In this document: positions 32,301-41,320 of the stretch, piece after piece | How positions within the stretch are numbered: the stretch's first letter is position 1 | How the letters are laid out: the number at the start of each line of letters is the position of its first letter | From: Flavobacterium sp. GSB-24 | GTDB lineage: Bacteria; Bacteroidota; Bacteroidia; Flavobacteriales; Flavobacteriaceae | NCBI RefSeq assembly: GCF_027924665.1 | Contig: NZ_AP027043.1 | Span: 2,852,001-2,916,000, forward strand | DNA: 64,000 bases | Reading direction: 5' to 3' | Made by a program: the position numbers and the translations under genes | The notes under the pieces: generated by a model | Told to the model about the DNA's origin: nothing | The model's input: only the letters and a program-made list of their open reading frames with translations | Databases searched by the model: none

Positions 32301-33484
32301 AAACGCGGCAGTTCAATAGTAAATAAAGTTCCTTTGTTAATTGCACTTTCAAAAGAAATGGTGCCATTCATCAGAGATACATATCGTGAAACAATGTGCA
32401 GTCCGAGACCGGTTCCCGGTATATTTCCTGTATTATGAGCCCTAAAGAAAGCTTCAAATAGATGTTCATGATCTCCTTCGGGTATACCAATACCGTTATC
32501 CTTTACATTTATAATGATCTTGCTGGAGGTCATTGCTGTCGAAAGTTCAATTTCAGTTTCTTCACCAGAGTATTTAATCGCATTAGAAACCAGATTGATA
32601 ATACAGTTTTTGAGCAGGTTTTTATCTAATTTTACTAAAGTGACTTCTGTGTTGGGAATGCTTATGATTTTTTGTTTTTTTTTGGTGAGAAGCTTTAATT
32701 CACTTATGATTTCCTTTATAAAATCTTGAAGATCAAAACAGGATATCTGGAGTGTAATTTTATTAGATTCCGCTTTTTCAAGAAGCAGAAAATCATCCAG
32801 AATAGTCGTTAGGTTTGAAACAGCACTTTTAATTTTTCTTATGTGCGTTTCAATTTTGGTATTATTTAAATCTTCTGAATAGCGCTGAATCAAAGAAGTG
32901 GAAAGATGAATGGTGCTGAGCGGTGTCCTGAATTCATGCGAAGCCATAGATAAGAGGCGGCTTTTAATTTTACCGAGTTCTTTTTCTTTTTCCAGTGTAC
33001 TGCTGACCTCTTCCTTAGTCTGAGTTAATGCGGCAATTGTTTCATTTAGCGAATGGGTGCGGTCTTTTACCAGTTCCTCCAAATGCTGGGTGTACTGCAT
33101 GAGTCTGTTTTCGGCTTCTTTTTGGTGGCTCATGTCATGAATGAAACCTGCAAAAATTCTTTCTCCTTCAAATTTCACTTCGCTCACTCCAAGTCGGAAG
33201 GGAAAAATGTTGCCGTCTTTTTTTCGGCCGAGCACATCTCTGTCATGGCCAATGATATGAGGAATTCCAGAAGATTTATAACTTTCTATATAGGAATCAT
33301 GTTTTTCCCGGTCGGGAGAAGGCATCAAAAGTGAAATGTTTTTCCCGATTACTTCTTCTGGATCATATAAAAAAAGCCGGCAGGCAGAAGGATTTATAGA
33401 TTCTACAATTCCCTTTTCATTAATTGTTATGATGCCATCGATTGCATTATCAATAATTGCCTTTAAAAGTGCTTGATTTTTCAT
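32297..33484 (-). CDS. FixL-like PAS sensor histidine kinase, candidate haem oxygen sensor
   Basis: This 395-aa protein has an N-terminal PAS domain (1-120), a coiled linker, HisKA with SHEFRTPLS (His183) and HATPase_c with NAIKY-, GIGIP- and GTGLGLHIV-type boxes. The PAS domain closely follows FixL: NISLLMPSPDREKHDSYIESY, then HIIGHDRDVLGRKKDG. Counted from the start, His62 and Arg82 have the 20-residue separation of the haem-ligand His200 and distal Arg220 of Bradyrhizobium FixL. The intervening Gly73, Ile77, Ile78 and Gly79 also align. No transmembrane helix is seen, so it is probably a soluble sensor. Confidence 0.85.
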   Translation of the reverse strand: MKNQALLKAIIDNAIDGIITINEKGIVESINPSACRLFLYDPEEVIGKNISLLMPSPDREKHDSYIESYKSSGIPHIIGHDRDVLGRKKDGNIFPFRLGVSEVKFEGERIFAGFIHDMSHQKEAENRLMQYTQHLEELVKDRTHSLNETIAALTQTKEEVSSTLEKEKELGKIKSRLLSMASHEFRTPLSTIHLSTSLIQRYSEDLNNTKIETHIRKIKSAVSNLTTILDDFLLLEKAESNKITLQISCFDLQDFIKEIISELKLLTKKKQKIISIPNTEVTLVKLDKNLLKNCIINLVSNAIKYSGEETEIELSTAMTSSKIIINVKDNGIGIPEGDHEHLFEAFFRAHNTGNIPGTGLGLHIVSRYVSLMNGTISFESAINKGTLFTIELPRL

Positions 33485-33588
33485 GTCGCAATCGGTTTTT
33501 GGTCTAGCAAATGTCGCAAATTGTTTTTGATAACCAATTTATTAGATACTTATTTTTTGGTAAGAAAAATTGGTCCGCTTATGTAAAC

Positions 33589-36003
33589 TTACTCGCGACC
33601 AGATATATGCATTTTATGTCCATTACTATTGTCTTTTAAAACTGCATTAATATTTTTAATACCCTTTACCAAAGCATCGGCATTGAAAGAAATACTGTTA
33701 ATTCCAGCCATGACCAAAAATTTTGTAAATTCTGCAGAGTCACTTGGGGCTTGTCCGCAAAGACCTATTTTTTTTCCCATTTTATTTGCTGTCTGTATCA
33801 TTTGAAGAATAAGTTTTTGAGAAGCTTCATTCTCTTCATCAAAAAGAGCAGCGATTAATTCGGAGTCTCGATCAATACCCAATGTAAGCTGTGTAAGGTC
33901 GTTTGAGCCTATAGAAAAACCATCAAAAATTTCCGCAAATTCTTTAGCAAGTAAAACATTTGAGGGTATCTCGGCCATGACATATATTTCTAGTCCATTT
34001 TCATGCTGTTTTAAACCGTACTCTGCCATAATAGCAATGACTTTTTTCCCCTCTTCAGGAGTACGGCAAAACGGAATCATGAGTTTTACATTGGTGAGCC
34101 CCATATCATCACGAACTACTTTCATAGCCTGACATTCGAGCTTAAATCCTTCGCGATATTTTTCATGATAATAACGAGAGGCACCGCGAAAACCAAGCAT
34201 TGGATTTTCTTCCTGAGGTTCAAAAAATGTACCTCCCAGAAGTCCAGAATATTCATTGCTCTTAAAATCACTCATTCTGACAATAACTTCTTTAGGATAA
34301 AAAGCGGCGGCGATTGTTGCTACACCCTGCGAGAGTTTTTCGATGAGGTAATCTGCTTTGGTGTCATAATTTTCTGTAAGTTTATTAATTGCTGTGCTTT
34401 GAGCTGGATCAATCACCTTATCAGGATGCATCAGTGCCATGGGATGTACCTTAACAGTATGTGTTATGATAAACTCAATACGAAGCAATCCCACGCCATC
34501 ATTAGGATAAAAAGAAAGTTCAAAAGCTTTTTCCGGCTCAGAAACAATAAGCTGCACTTTTGGTTGCACAGGCAGTTTAATTGTATCAAGTGCTGTGATC
34601 GTTTGAACGTATTTTAATTTATTTTTATATATATATCCTGTTTTTCCTTCGGCACAGCTTATTGTGATTACATCACCATCTTTTATTAACTCGGTGGCAT
34701 TTTCTGTTCCTACTACAGCAGGAGTTCCAAGTTCACGGGCAACTATAGAAGCGTGACTTGTTCTTCCTCCTTTATTGGTAACAATTCCAGCCACTTTTTT
34801 AAGGATAGGATCCCAGTCTGGACTAGTGAAATTAGTAATGAGAATATCTCCTTCTTGTAGTGCCGAAGCATCTTTCGGTGAATGCAAAATTCTCGCAATA
34901 CCGCTGGTAACGGCATTTCCTATAGCTTCACCGGTTATGATTTCTTCTCCTTTTTTTTCTAATTTATAAGAAGTTATAGACAAAGGATTGATCAGGGAAT
35001 GCACAGTTTCGGGTCGGGCCTGAATAATGTAAAGCTCGCCGTTCATACCGTCTTTAGCCCATTCAAAATCCATTGATTTACTATAATGATCTTCTATTAT
35101 AAGTGCCCATCTGGCTAATTTTTCAATTTCAGAATCCTGAAGAACAAATTTACTGCACCATTTTCTGGGCGTTACTTTTATAACAGTTGAATTGATACCG
35201 GCTGAATTTTCACTATAAATAAGCATTTTAGTTTTTGTACCAAGATTTTTTTGTAAGATGGCTTTTTTATTGTTTTTAAGAGAAGTTTTAAATACAAGAA
35301 ATTCATCCGGAGTTACAGTTCCCTGAACAATGGTTTCGCCCAAACCCCAGGTACCTGCAATATGAATCAAATCACGAAATCCTGATTCGGGTTCAAGTGT
35401 AAATCCTATTCCGGAACAAGCCAGATCTGAGCGAACCATCTGCTGGATCCCTACTGAAAGGAATACTTTATCATGATCAAAACCTTTATCTAATCTGTAT
35501 TTGATTGCTCGGTCTGTATAAAGGGAGGCAAAACAGCATTTAACGGCATATATAAGCGGCATAGTTCCTTTTATATTTAAAAACGAATCATGTTGTCCGG
35601 CAAAACTAGCATTGTCCAGATCTTCTGCCGTAGCACTGCTTCGTACGGCGACGGTCATTTCATTATCTTTGGATAAGTCTGTATAAGCAGATGAAATGGC
35701 AGTTTGAAGATCCAGCGGGAATTTTGCATCCAGCAATAACTTTCGGGCTTTTGAACCGATTTCATTTAAGTTCATAAAATCTTTCTTATCCAGAAGTTTC
35801 ATCAGCTCATCTAATCGGGCATTTAGATTATTATGCTTTATAAAATCTTTATAAGCAGTTGTGGTGATTGCAAAACCATTTGGAATTCTAATTCCCTGCG
35901 GAATAAGATTGTTATACATTTCACCCAAAGAAGCATTTTTGCCGCCTACTTTACTAATATCATTTATCCCTATCTGATTAAATTTTAAAATATATTTTTC
36001 CAT
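33589..36003 (-). CDS. ppsA: Phosphoenolpyruvate synthase
   Basis: This 804-aa protein has the PEP synthase layout. The N-terminal ATP-binding domain shows VGGKNASLGEMYNNL and VAVRSSATAEDL. The swivelling phosphohistidine domain has GGRTSHASIVARELGTPAVVG. The C-terminal PEP/pyruvate barrel has SIGSNDLTQLTLGIDRDS and the active-site Cys in GLCGQAPSD. It converts pyruvate, ATP and water to PEP, AMP and phosphate in gluconeogenesis, or buffers PEP in stress. The gene may be co-transcribed with the kinase 104 bp downstream. Its upstream region carries two FNR-like boxes, one 78 nt before the ATG. Confidence 0.95.
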   Translation of the reverse strand: MEKYILKFNQIGINDISKVGGKNASLGEMYNNLIPQGIRIPNGFAITTTAYKDFIKHNNLNARLDELMKLLDKKDFMNLNEIGSKARKLLLDAKFPLDLQTAISSAYTDLSKDNEMTVAVRSSATAEDLDNASFAGQHDSFLNIKGTMPLIYAVKCCFASLYTDRAIKYRLDKGFDHDKVFLSVGIQQMVRSDLACSGIGFTLEPESGFRDLIHIAGTWGLGETIVQGTVTPDEFLVFKTSLKNNKKAILQKNLGTKTKMLIYSENSAGINSTVIKVTPRKWCSKFVLQDSEIEKLARWALIIEDHYSKSMDFEWAKDGMNGELYIIQARPETVHSLINPLSITSYKLEKKGEEIITGEAIGNAVTSGIARILHSPKDASALQEGDILITNFTSPDWDPILKKVAGIVTNKGGRTSHASIVARELGTPAVVGTENATELIKDGDVITISCAEGKTGYIYKNKLKYVQTITALDTIKLPVQPKVQLIVSEPEKAFELSFYPNDGVGLLRIEFIITHTVKVHPMALMHPDKVIDPAQSTAINKLTENYDTKADYLIEKLSQGVATIAAAFYPKEVIVRMSDFKSNEYSGLLGGTFFEPQEENPMLGFRGASRYYHEKYREGFKLECQAMKVVRDDMGLTNVKLMIPFCRTPEEGKKVIAIMAEYGLKQHENGLEIYVMAEIPSNVLLAKEFAEIFDGFSIGSNDLTQLTLGIDRDSELIAALFDEENEASQKLILQMIQTANKMGKKIGLCGQAPSDSAEFTKFLVMAGINSISFNADALVKGIKNINAVLKDNSNGHKMHISGRE

Positions 36004-36081
36004 TTTTAATTGTTTTTAGACACTCGTACTTATGGCTTTTATTTATTTAATAAAAATAAGTTGATGTGTAATTATTGGAAA

Positions 36082-36145
36082 TGACGGCAGTCATCTATTA
36101 ATTTTTTTTAACTATTTATGATATGCAGATATGTGATGCATATCA
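36082..36145 (-). promoter_or_regulatory. Two FNR/Crp-like boxes upstream of ppsA
   Basis: TGAC-GGCA-GTCA (36082-36093) and TGAT-GCAT-ATCA (36134-36145). The first is 78 nt before the ppsA start, matching the distance seen at three other genes of the island. The second sits in a longer inverted repeat, TGATATGCA...TGCATATCA (36119-36145). Confidence 0.6.
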
Positions 36146-36272
36146 TTTTACATCGCTAAATAATACATGACATTTGTAGAATAGTGGATTATGTATAAAA
36201 ATAAAGTTAGAATTGGATCATATTATAACTAGTTACGTTCTATTTTTTATAATTGAAAAATTTGCAATATAG

Positions 36273-36557
36273 AAGCAACAAAAGACACAACAGAAAAGTA
36301 TATCAGTTTTTGTAAAACTTCGAAAAAAAGACAAAAATGGCAATGAATATTGGAGTGCTAAGGAACTTTCTAAACTGCTGGGGTATCCTAAATAGAGTTT
36401 GTTTTTGAAGGTATTGGATAAGGCAAAAGCAGTTTGTATTAATGCTGGGCAGGAAACAGAAATACATTTTAGATATCTTAGCTCGATAACATCTCTGTGT
36501 GATGATTGCACTAAAGTTCTTGAACCAGTAGGTCAGTGGCTGCGAAATAGAAAATAA
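36273..36557 (+). pseudogene. DinD-like fragment with in-frame amber stop
   Basis: One plus-strand frame reads GNEYWSAKELSKLLGYPK, a TAG stop at 36393-36395, and then SLFLKVLDKAKAVCINAG and QETEIHF. E. coli DinD (DNA-damage-inducible protein D) has an equivalent WSARQLGKLLGY motif followed by an aromatic residue and -AKEACENSGH---DHF, and homologues have Trp or Tyr at the stop position, so TGG or TAC/TAT to TAG is likely. The frame ends with TAA at 36557 without the rest of DinD, and there is no clear start codon. It is a degraded gene remnant between ppsA and the lipoprotein gene. Confidence 0.65.
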
Positions 36558-36654
36558 TTATAGAAAGATTTCTTTTTTTTAATTAAGGAATGAGACTGGC
36601 CGGCAATGAGCTTTTACAATAATAATCGGAGCAAAAATTAAATAAGCAATCAAT

Positions 36655-37095
36655 ATGAAAACAAGATTCTACATAACAGCTGCTTTGGCAGTACTGCTTT
36701 ATTGCTGCCAGCAGAAGGACTGGACAGACTCAAGTGAAAATGGTATCGATATAGATAAATATGAAACCTCTGGCATAAATGATAATCTGCTTAGAAAGTG
36801 GCTCTTATTAAACAGAGAATCTGACAGTATAATTAAATCGGCACAGCTGATTATTCAACAGCAGCGAATACTAGTAGAAACTCATCCGCCGGATGAGCGC
36901 GAGTACCTGAATACATGCATTGAAGAGGCTCAGCAGCAGCTTGACCTATTGAAGAAAAAAGTAAAATTTACTAAAGAATTTGCAGGTGGTATTAAACAGT
37001 ATGACCCATCTCTGCAGTTTACCATTGACTCATTGGAAGAAGACTATATGCGGGAGAAATATAAACTGGAAGATGCATTAAAACAGTTGAAATAG
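36655..37095 (+). CDS. Small coiled lipoprotein, family A paralogue
   Basis: This 146-aa lipoprotein has a VLLYCCQQKD lipobox and a helical, highly charged mature part. It shares LRKWLLLNRESDSIIKSAQLII and the C-terminal TIDSLEEDYMREKYKLED pattern with the product of 22215-22661. Unlike that paralogue it has no FNR-like box close by; a DinD remnant lies in front, so its promoter may have been altered. Function unknown. Confidence 0.75.
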   Translation: MKTRFYITAALAVLLYCCQQKDWTDSSENGIDIDKYETSGINDNLLRKWLLLNRESDSIIKSAQLIIQQQRILVETHPPDEREYLNTCIEEAQQQLDLLKKKVKFTKEFAGGIKQYDPSLQFTIDSLEEDYMREKYKLEDALKQLK

Positions 37096-37430
37096 TGCGT
37101 ATTGCCCACAAAATTCAGAGTAGTTATTTTGGGATTCATTTATAATTTATGAATTTGTGTTTTAGATTCCTGAAGTAAAAGTAATATTGAATTATCTGAA
37201 TTTTCAGTAATTTAAGAGTCTTTATGTCTTTTGAAGGGATTTATTTTCGGAGTTATATACTATTTTAATTTTTCGACCATTGACGTAGCCGCATCTTAAT
37301 ATGCTTTTAGCATCATTGTTTTCGGCTATTTTAATCATTGCCGGATTAGTAAAATAAAGAAAGAGAGTTATTACTTTAAACAGTAAAGACAGTAATTTAA
37401 TTCTGTTTTTACATCTTGAATATTTTATGA
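37096..37430. other. Intergenic stretch without supported gene
   Basis: This 335-bp interval separates the plus-strand lipoprotein from the convergent hydrolase gene. A minus-strand frame with MIKIAENNDAKSILRCGY is short and has no credible start or ribosome-binding context. The region is AT-rich, and I see no hairpin that I could call a terminator with confidence. Confidence 0.4.
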
Positions 37431-38339
37431 TTAATCTTGTTTTGCTGATTTTACTTCATCAGAAGGAGTGTTAAGTATAAATTCTACTATTAGGCGTTTG
37501 ATATCATTCCCTTTTTCGTTCAGCATATTATGACCGCATAAAGGCAATCCGACCAGCCAGGTTTTAGGTCTCTCTTTTGCTATATTTAAAGCGCTTTCAG
37601 GAACTGCAACCCGATCTAATAAACAAGTTATAACTAACATTGGAGCAGTACCACCCGTAGACCACTGTTCTTTTGGTGTGGCATCACTAGACTTGGCTTG
37701 TTGTCCGGCCAAGGCTGGAAATTCGCCTTGTGCCTGATCCAGCAAAGCCAAATGCTCGTTGCCTGGAGCATACATAAGCTGTCCTTGCAATTTAAGCCAT
37801 TCTTCTTTGCTGATTGAGGGATCCATGTAGCGTTGATACAGCGCCATAGTTTCTGCAGATGGCTGTGCTTCACCGCCTGCACCAATTAAAACAATACCCA
37901 ATACACGTTCAGGTCGGTCTTGAGAAGCGGTTCTCACCACGCGATTTCCATACGTTTTTCCAGCCAGGTAAACTTCTTTGAGACCGAGTTCGTCTGCCAC
38001 TTTCCAAAGATCAACTGCATAATCGTGGAGTGTTAATCCCTCAATTTTTCCAGTACTGGCTCCCAAAGTTCGGTAGTTGTAGGTAACAACTTTGATTCCT
38101 TTTGATGCAATTGCCTGAGCGAGTTCATCGAGCTGGATTGCCGGTCTGCCATTACCGGCTGCCATAATTAAAGCGGCAGGACCATCTCCATAAATAAAGG
38201 TTTCGATTTGAATACCGTTTGCTTGTATCAGCTTTCTGATCCCCATTGAGTTGTTTTTTTGGGAGTATCCAAATGTTATTGTAAATAAAATAAATAAGGC
38301 CAGCAAACGCTTTGAGGGACAATGATGTGAATTTTTCAT
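37431..38339 (-). CDS. Secreted alpha/beta-fold hydrolase with Thr at the nucleophile elbow
   Basis: This 302-aa protein has a signal peptide (LLALFILFTITFGYSQ) and an alpha/beta-hydrolase fold (PAALIMAAGNGRPA, VVTYNYRTLGASTG, GIVLIGAGGEA). At the position of the GxSxG nucleophile it reads AGKTYGNRV, so the nucleophile would be Thr, or the protein may not be a classical serine hydrolase. A late LCGHNML supplies the His. It is the last gene of a four-gene minus-strand operon with two amidohydrolases and a broken DUF1254/1214 gene; its start is one base from the preceding stop. Confidence 0.75.
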   Translation of the reverse strand: MKNSHHCPSKRLLALFILFTITFGYSQKNNSMGIRKLIQANGIQIETFIYGDGPAALIMAAGNGRPAIQLDELAQAIASKGIKVVTYNYRTLGASTGKIEGLTLHDYAVDLWKVADELGLKEVYLAGKTYGNRVVRTASQDRPERVLGIVLIGAGGEAQPSAETMALYQRYMDPSISKEEWLKLQGQLMYAPGNEHLALLDQAQGEFPALAGQQAKSSDATPKEQWSTGGTAPMLVITCLLDRVAVPESALNIAKERPKTWLVGLPLCGHNMLNEKGNDIKRLIVEFILNTPSDEVKSAKQD

Positions 38340-38340
38340 T

Positions 38341-40086
38341 TTACTTTTTTATTTTAAACACCGTGTTTCCTTCTTTGATGGATTCCAGAATTTGAATGGT
38401 ATTCAAGTCTAAAGGTTTTATTTTTAATGGATTTTTATCCAAAATTACCAAATCGGCAAGCTTTCCTTTCGTTAATGTACCCTTTGAGTTTTCTTCAAAA
38501 TATTGGATTGCTGCCCATTCTGTCAGTGTTTTCAATCCTTCGTAAGGAGTAATTCGTTGGTTTGGCCCCAATATTTTTCCGCTTCTGGTGACCCTGTTAA
38601 CCGTTGCATCGAGTACTCGCATCGAATTAGGGAAGGTAACGGGTGCGTCATGGTGAGAAGTTGTAATAAGTCCTGCATCTATTGCATCTCTCATCGGCGA
38701 GATATAATCAGCTCTGGGATGCCCCAAAACGGATTGGGCATGCCAATCGCCCCAATAAAAAGTATGCATTGGAAATAATGAAGGGATCACTTTTAGGCGG
38801 ACCAATTCCGGAATTTGATCTTTGCGCAATGTCTGTCCATGAATGAGTACCGTTCTGTGATCGGGATAATTGTATTTTTTTTCCGCGAGATCAATCGCTT
38901 TTAAATACTGGTCAATTGCAGCATCGCCGTTGGTATGGCACAATAGCTGCCATTTATTTTTAAAGGCAAGTGCTACATAATCATCCGCCTGTTGATCGGT
39001 CATTACGCCTTGTCCTTTATAATCTGCTTTTTCACCTGCAGGCGGAATATGGTAAGGGTGGGAGAGCCATGCAGTTTTACCTTGCGGCGAACCATCCAGC
39101 GTTAATTTCACACCGCCAATTCTGTATTTATTTTTATAGTGATGCGTGGGGCTGTAATAAGGGCTTTTCATAATTTTTTCTACACCCAGCGCAACATCAG
39201 GATAGGAAACAATATCTAAATAGAACTTTTTGCTGTTTGCTCCATCTTCTAACTGGGACATCTGCTGTAAAGTAGCCCTGCCTTCTTGTACAGTCAAATA
39301 ACCATTTTTAGCATATTCAACCAAGGCTTTATCAATAAACATTCTATTGGCCTGTGCATCTCCTTTGCCTAAAATTGGGAATAGAACGGCAAAAAAAGCA
39401 CCTTCTTCCAATACGCCGTTTGGCGTCCCATCAGCATTTCTACGATATTTTCCACCCGCGGGGTCTTTGGTGTCCTTATTGATGCCTAGCATTTTCATGG
39501 CATAGGAGTTAAGTACCCCTAAATGTCCTGATTGATGTACGATAACTACTGGTTCAGTGCTACTTATTTTATCCAAATCAGCAGCTTTTGGGTGGTCCGC
39601 TTCTTTGAGCTGGGAATCATCGTAGCCATTTCCTAAAATCCAGCCAAATTTTTTAAGCATCGTTTTACCGTCTGCTGAATTTTTATATTGGTTCACTGCA
39701 TTGATAATTGAAGCAAAATCGGCACCGGGACCATCCGGAGGCGGCAGTAAATTAGCGACCGATGCGGTAAAACCAACATTAAGAAAATGGCTATGGGCAT
39801 CTAAAAATGCCGGGAGCATCGTTTTTCCTTTCAGATCTACCATAATGTGTCCAGATCCTGCTTGCTTCATGGCTTCTTCTTCCTTGCCTACAAATAGTAT
39901 TTTTCCGTCTTTAACTACAATCGCCTGGGCATAAGTGGGCTTTTTTCCTTCCATGGTGATGATGTCTCCGTTGTAATAAACGGTAGCTTTATTGCCTGAA
40001 CCTTGATCTGCCGCCAATTTTTCGTCTTTTTTACAGGAGACCGTCAAAATTGCAAATGCCAATATTGATAAGATTGAATTTTTCAT
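38341..40086 (-). CDS. YtcJ-like amidohydrolase lipoprotein (first paralogue)
   Basis: This 581-aa protein has a lipobox (FAILTVSCKKD) and an amidohydrolase barrel of the YtcJ group. The metal-binding HSH lies in FLDAHSHFLN (98-100), followed by LLCHTNGDAAIDQYL, VLIHGQTLRKDQI, SHHDAPVTFPNS and the C-terminal KGKLADLVILDKNPL. YtcJ-like enzymes hydrolyse amides or carbamates of varied small molecules; the substrate is unknown. It shares about the same motif order as the paralogue at 41321-43069. It is the third gene of the operon, separated from the hydrolase by 1 bp. Confidence 0.85.
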   Translation of the reverse strand: MKNSILSILAFAILTVSCKKDEKLAADQGSGNKATVYYNGDIITMEGKKPTYAQAIVVKDGKILFVGKEEEAMKQAGSGHIMVDLKGKTMLPAFLDAHSHFLNVGFTASVANLLPPPDGPGADFASIINAVNQYKNSADGKTMLKKFGWILGNGYDDSQLKEADHPKAADLDKISSTEPVVIVHQSGHLGVLNSYAMKMLGINKDTKDPAGGKYRRNADGTPNGVLEEGAFFAVLFPILGKGDAQANRMFIDKALVEYAKNGYLTVQEGRATLQQMSQLEDGANSKKFYLDIVSYPDVALGVEKIMKSPYYSPTHHYKNKYRIGGVKLTLDGSPQGKTAWLSHPYHIPPAGEKADYKGQGVMTDQQADDYVALAFKNKWQLLCHTNGDAAIDQYLKAIDLAEKKYNYPDHRTVLIHGQTLRKDQIPELVRLKVIPSLFPMHTFYWGDWHAQSVLGHPRADYISPMRDAIDAGLITTSHHDAPVTFPNSMRVLDATVNRVTRSGKILGPNQRITPYEGLKTLTEWAAIQYFEENSKGTLTKGKLADLVILDKNPLKIKPLDLNTIQILESIKEGNTVFKIKK

Positions 40087-40125
40087 AAGCTTATTAGTTA
40101 ATTAAAAAAATAAATCATTTGATTT

Positions 40126-41247
40126 TTATGGTTTCACTTCTACTAATTCCGGGCATTTCCAAGTTCCATTCAAAATTTCTTTGTGAGGCCTGTAGAGTCG
40201 AATCATATAATTCCATCCCTTCATGATATATAAAAAATTTGGCTGGTTGGGATCTCCTCCAAAATGTATGGTTACGCTGCCATCCGGATTCTTCTTGGAT
40301 GTTATCGAATTGAAATTATAGCTATTGTATTTATTTACTTCATAGTACCCTTTTTCATTGTATAAAGACACAGATCAAAAAGCATCAACAGGAACATCTT
40401 TCAGAGTCAGGGTGTAAGCAGTTACACCATCATCTTTAGGTGGATTTAAATTAAGATAAATAGCATCTTTTTCTGGATTTCCACCGTATCCCCCCGCCGT
40501 TCCTAACAGTTGTCGTACTTGGGTTACTTCCCATTCTGTGCCAAAAGCGGCTTTACTGTTAGGTAAATCTTTGGCCAATGCCAAAAGTAAATTACGCGTT
40601 TTTGTAAGGCTCTCTTCATCCCAATCGGGAATTTCCAACTTGCCCGTACTTGCTTGTTTGACAACAATGGATTCTTGTATTGCTGTGACTATTTTATTAT
40701 CTTCAGGACTATTGGGGTCTGCCAAAGTTCTAATGGTTATATGAATAAATCGGGTACCAACATTTTCTCTGGTCAAGGTATAATTGCCCGGTTCATAAAA
40801 TACCCGGATATAGGAATCTTCATTGATCACCATCATCGATATAAAACGCCCTTTGGTCTGGGGTAAGGTAATGCTAAGGGGTGAGCTGAGATCAAAAATC
40901 CCATAAGAATACCTCGTATCGCGATTGGTGCGGATTATGGATTGATGATTAACATCTGCCGGACCGCTGTTGTGGCATAATTTACCAAAGCACCCGTCAT
41001 TTGTTCTGATTTTGAAATAGTTATCAGTTTCGGCGCGGACAAAATTATCGATAGTTACTTTTTGTTTTCCATTGGGCAGGGTAATTGGATCAAACAGCTT
41101 TTCGGTGTTCTTTTTGGGTGGTTTGCTAAAGGTGTTTATTGTGGGACTCAATTTTTCAATTGTTTTACTTTTATTAGTATTCTGGCTGTAAGCACTAGTG
41201 AATAATACTATGCACGATGATAAAAGGATAGATGTTAAGATTTTCAT
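40126..41247 (-). pseudogene. DUF1254/DUF1214 gene interrupted by an in-frame UGA
   Basis: The gene starts at 41247 with a signal peptide (LLSSCIVLFTSAYSQ), followed by the DUF1254 part (VTIDNFVRAETDNYF, IIRTNRDTRYSYGIFDL, GRFISMMVINEDSY). At 40375-40377 the frame reads VPVDAF, then TGA, then SVSLYNEKGYYEVN and NPDGSVTIHFG. DUF1214 proteins have Trp at that place (DAFWS), so TGG has become TGA. The rest of DUF1214 is intact to 40126 (MKGWNYMIRLYRP). Translation may stop, giving 290 aa, or UGA may be read through; a pseudogene is more likely. The gene lies between the two amidohydrolases. Confidence 0.8.
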
Positions 41248-41320
41248 ACTATTTAACTGTTTAATTGATTAAAAATCTGTATGTAAATGATTAAAAATTA
41301 TTATTTAAATAATCTGTTAA

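Noticed and set aside
32297-33484. Membrane-bound kinase reading of the PAS histidine kinase
   Set aside because: No transmembrane helix is visible before the PAS domain.
36233-36511. 92-aa minus-strand ORF opposite the DinD-like remnant
   Set aside because: The plus strand carries a recognisable DinD-like motif series; the minus-strand frame has no motif and looks like a shadow.
37120-37430. Short minus-strand frame with MIKIAENNDAKSILRCGY
   Set aside because: It has no credible start and ends quickly; coding evidence is too weak.
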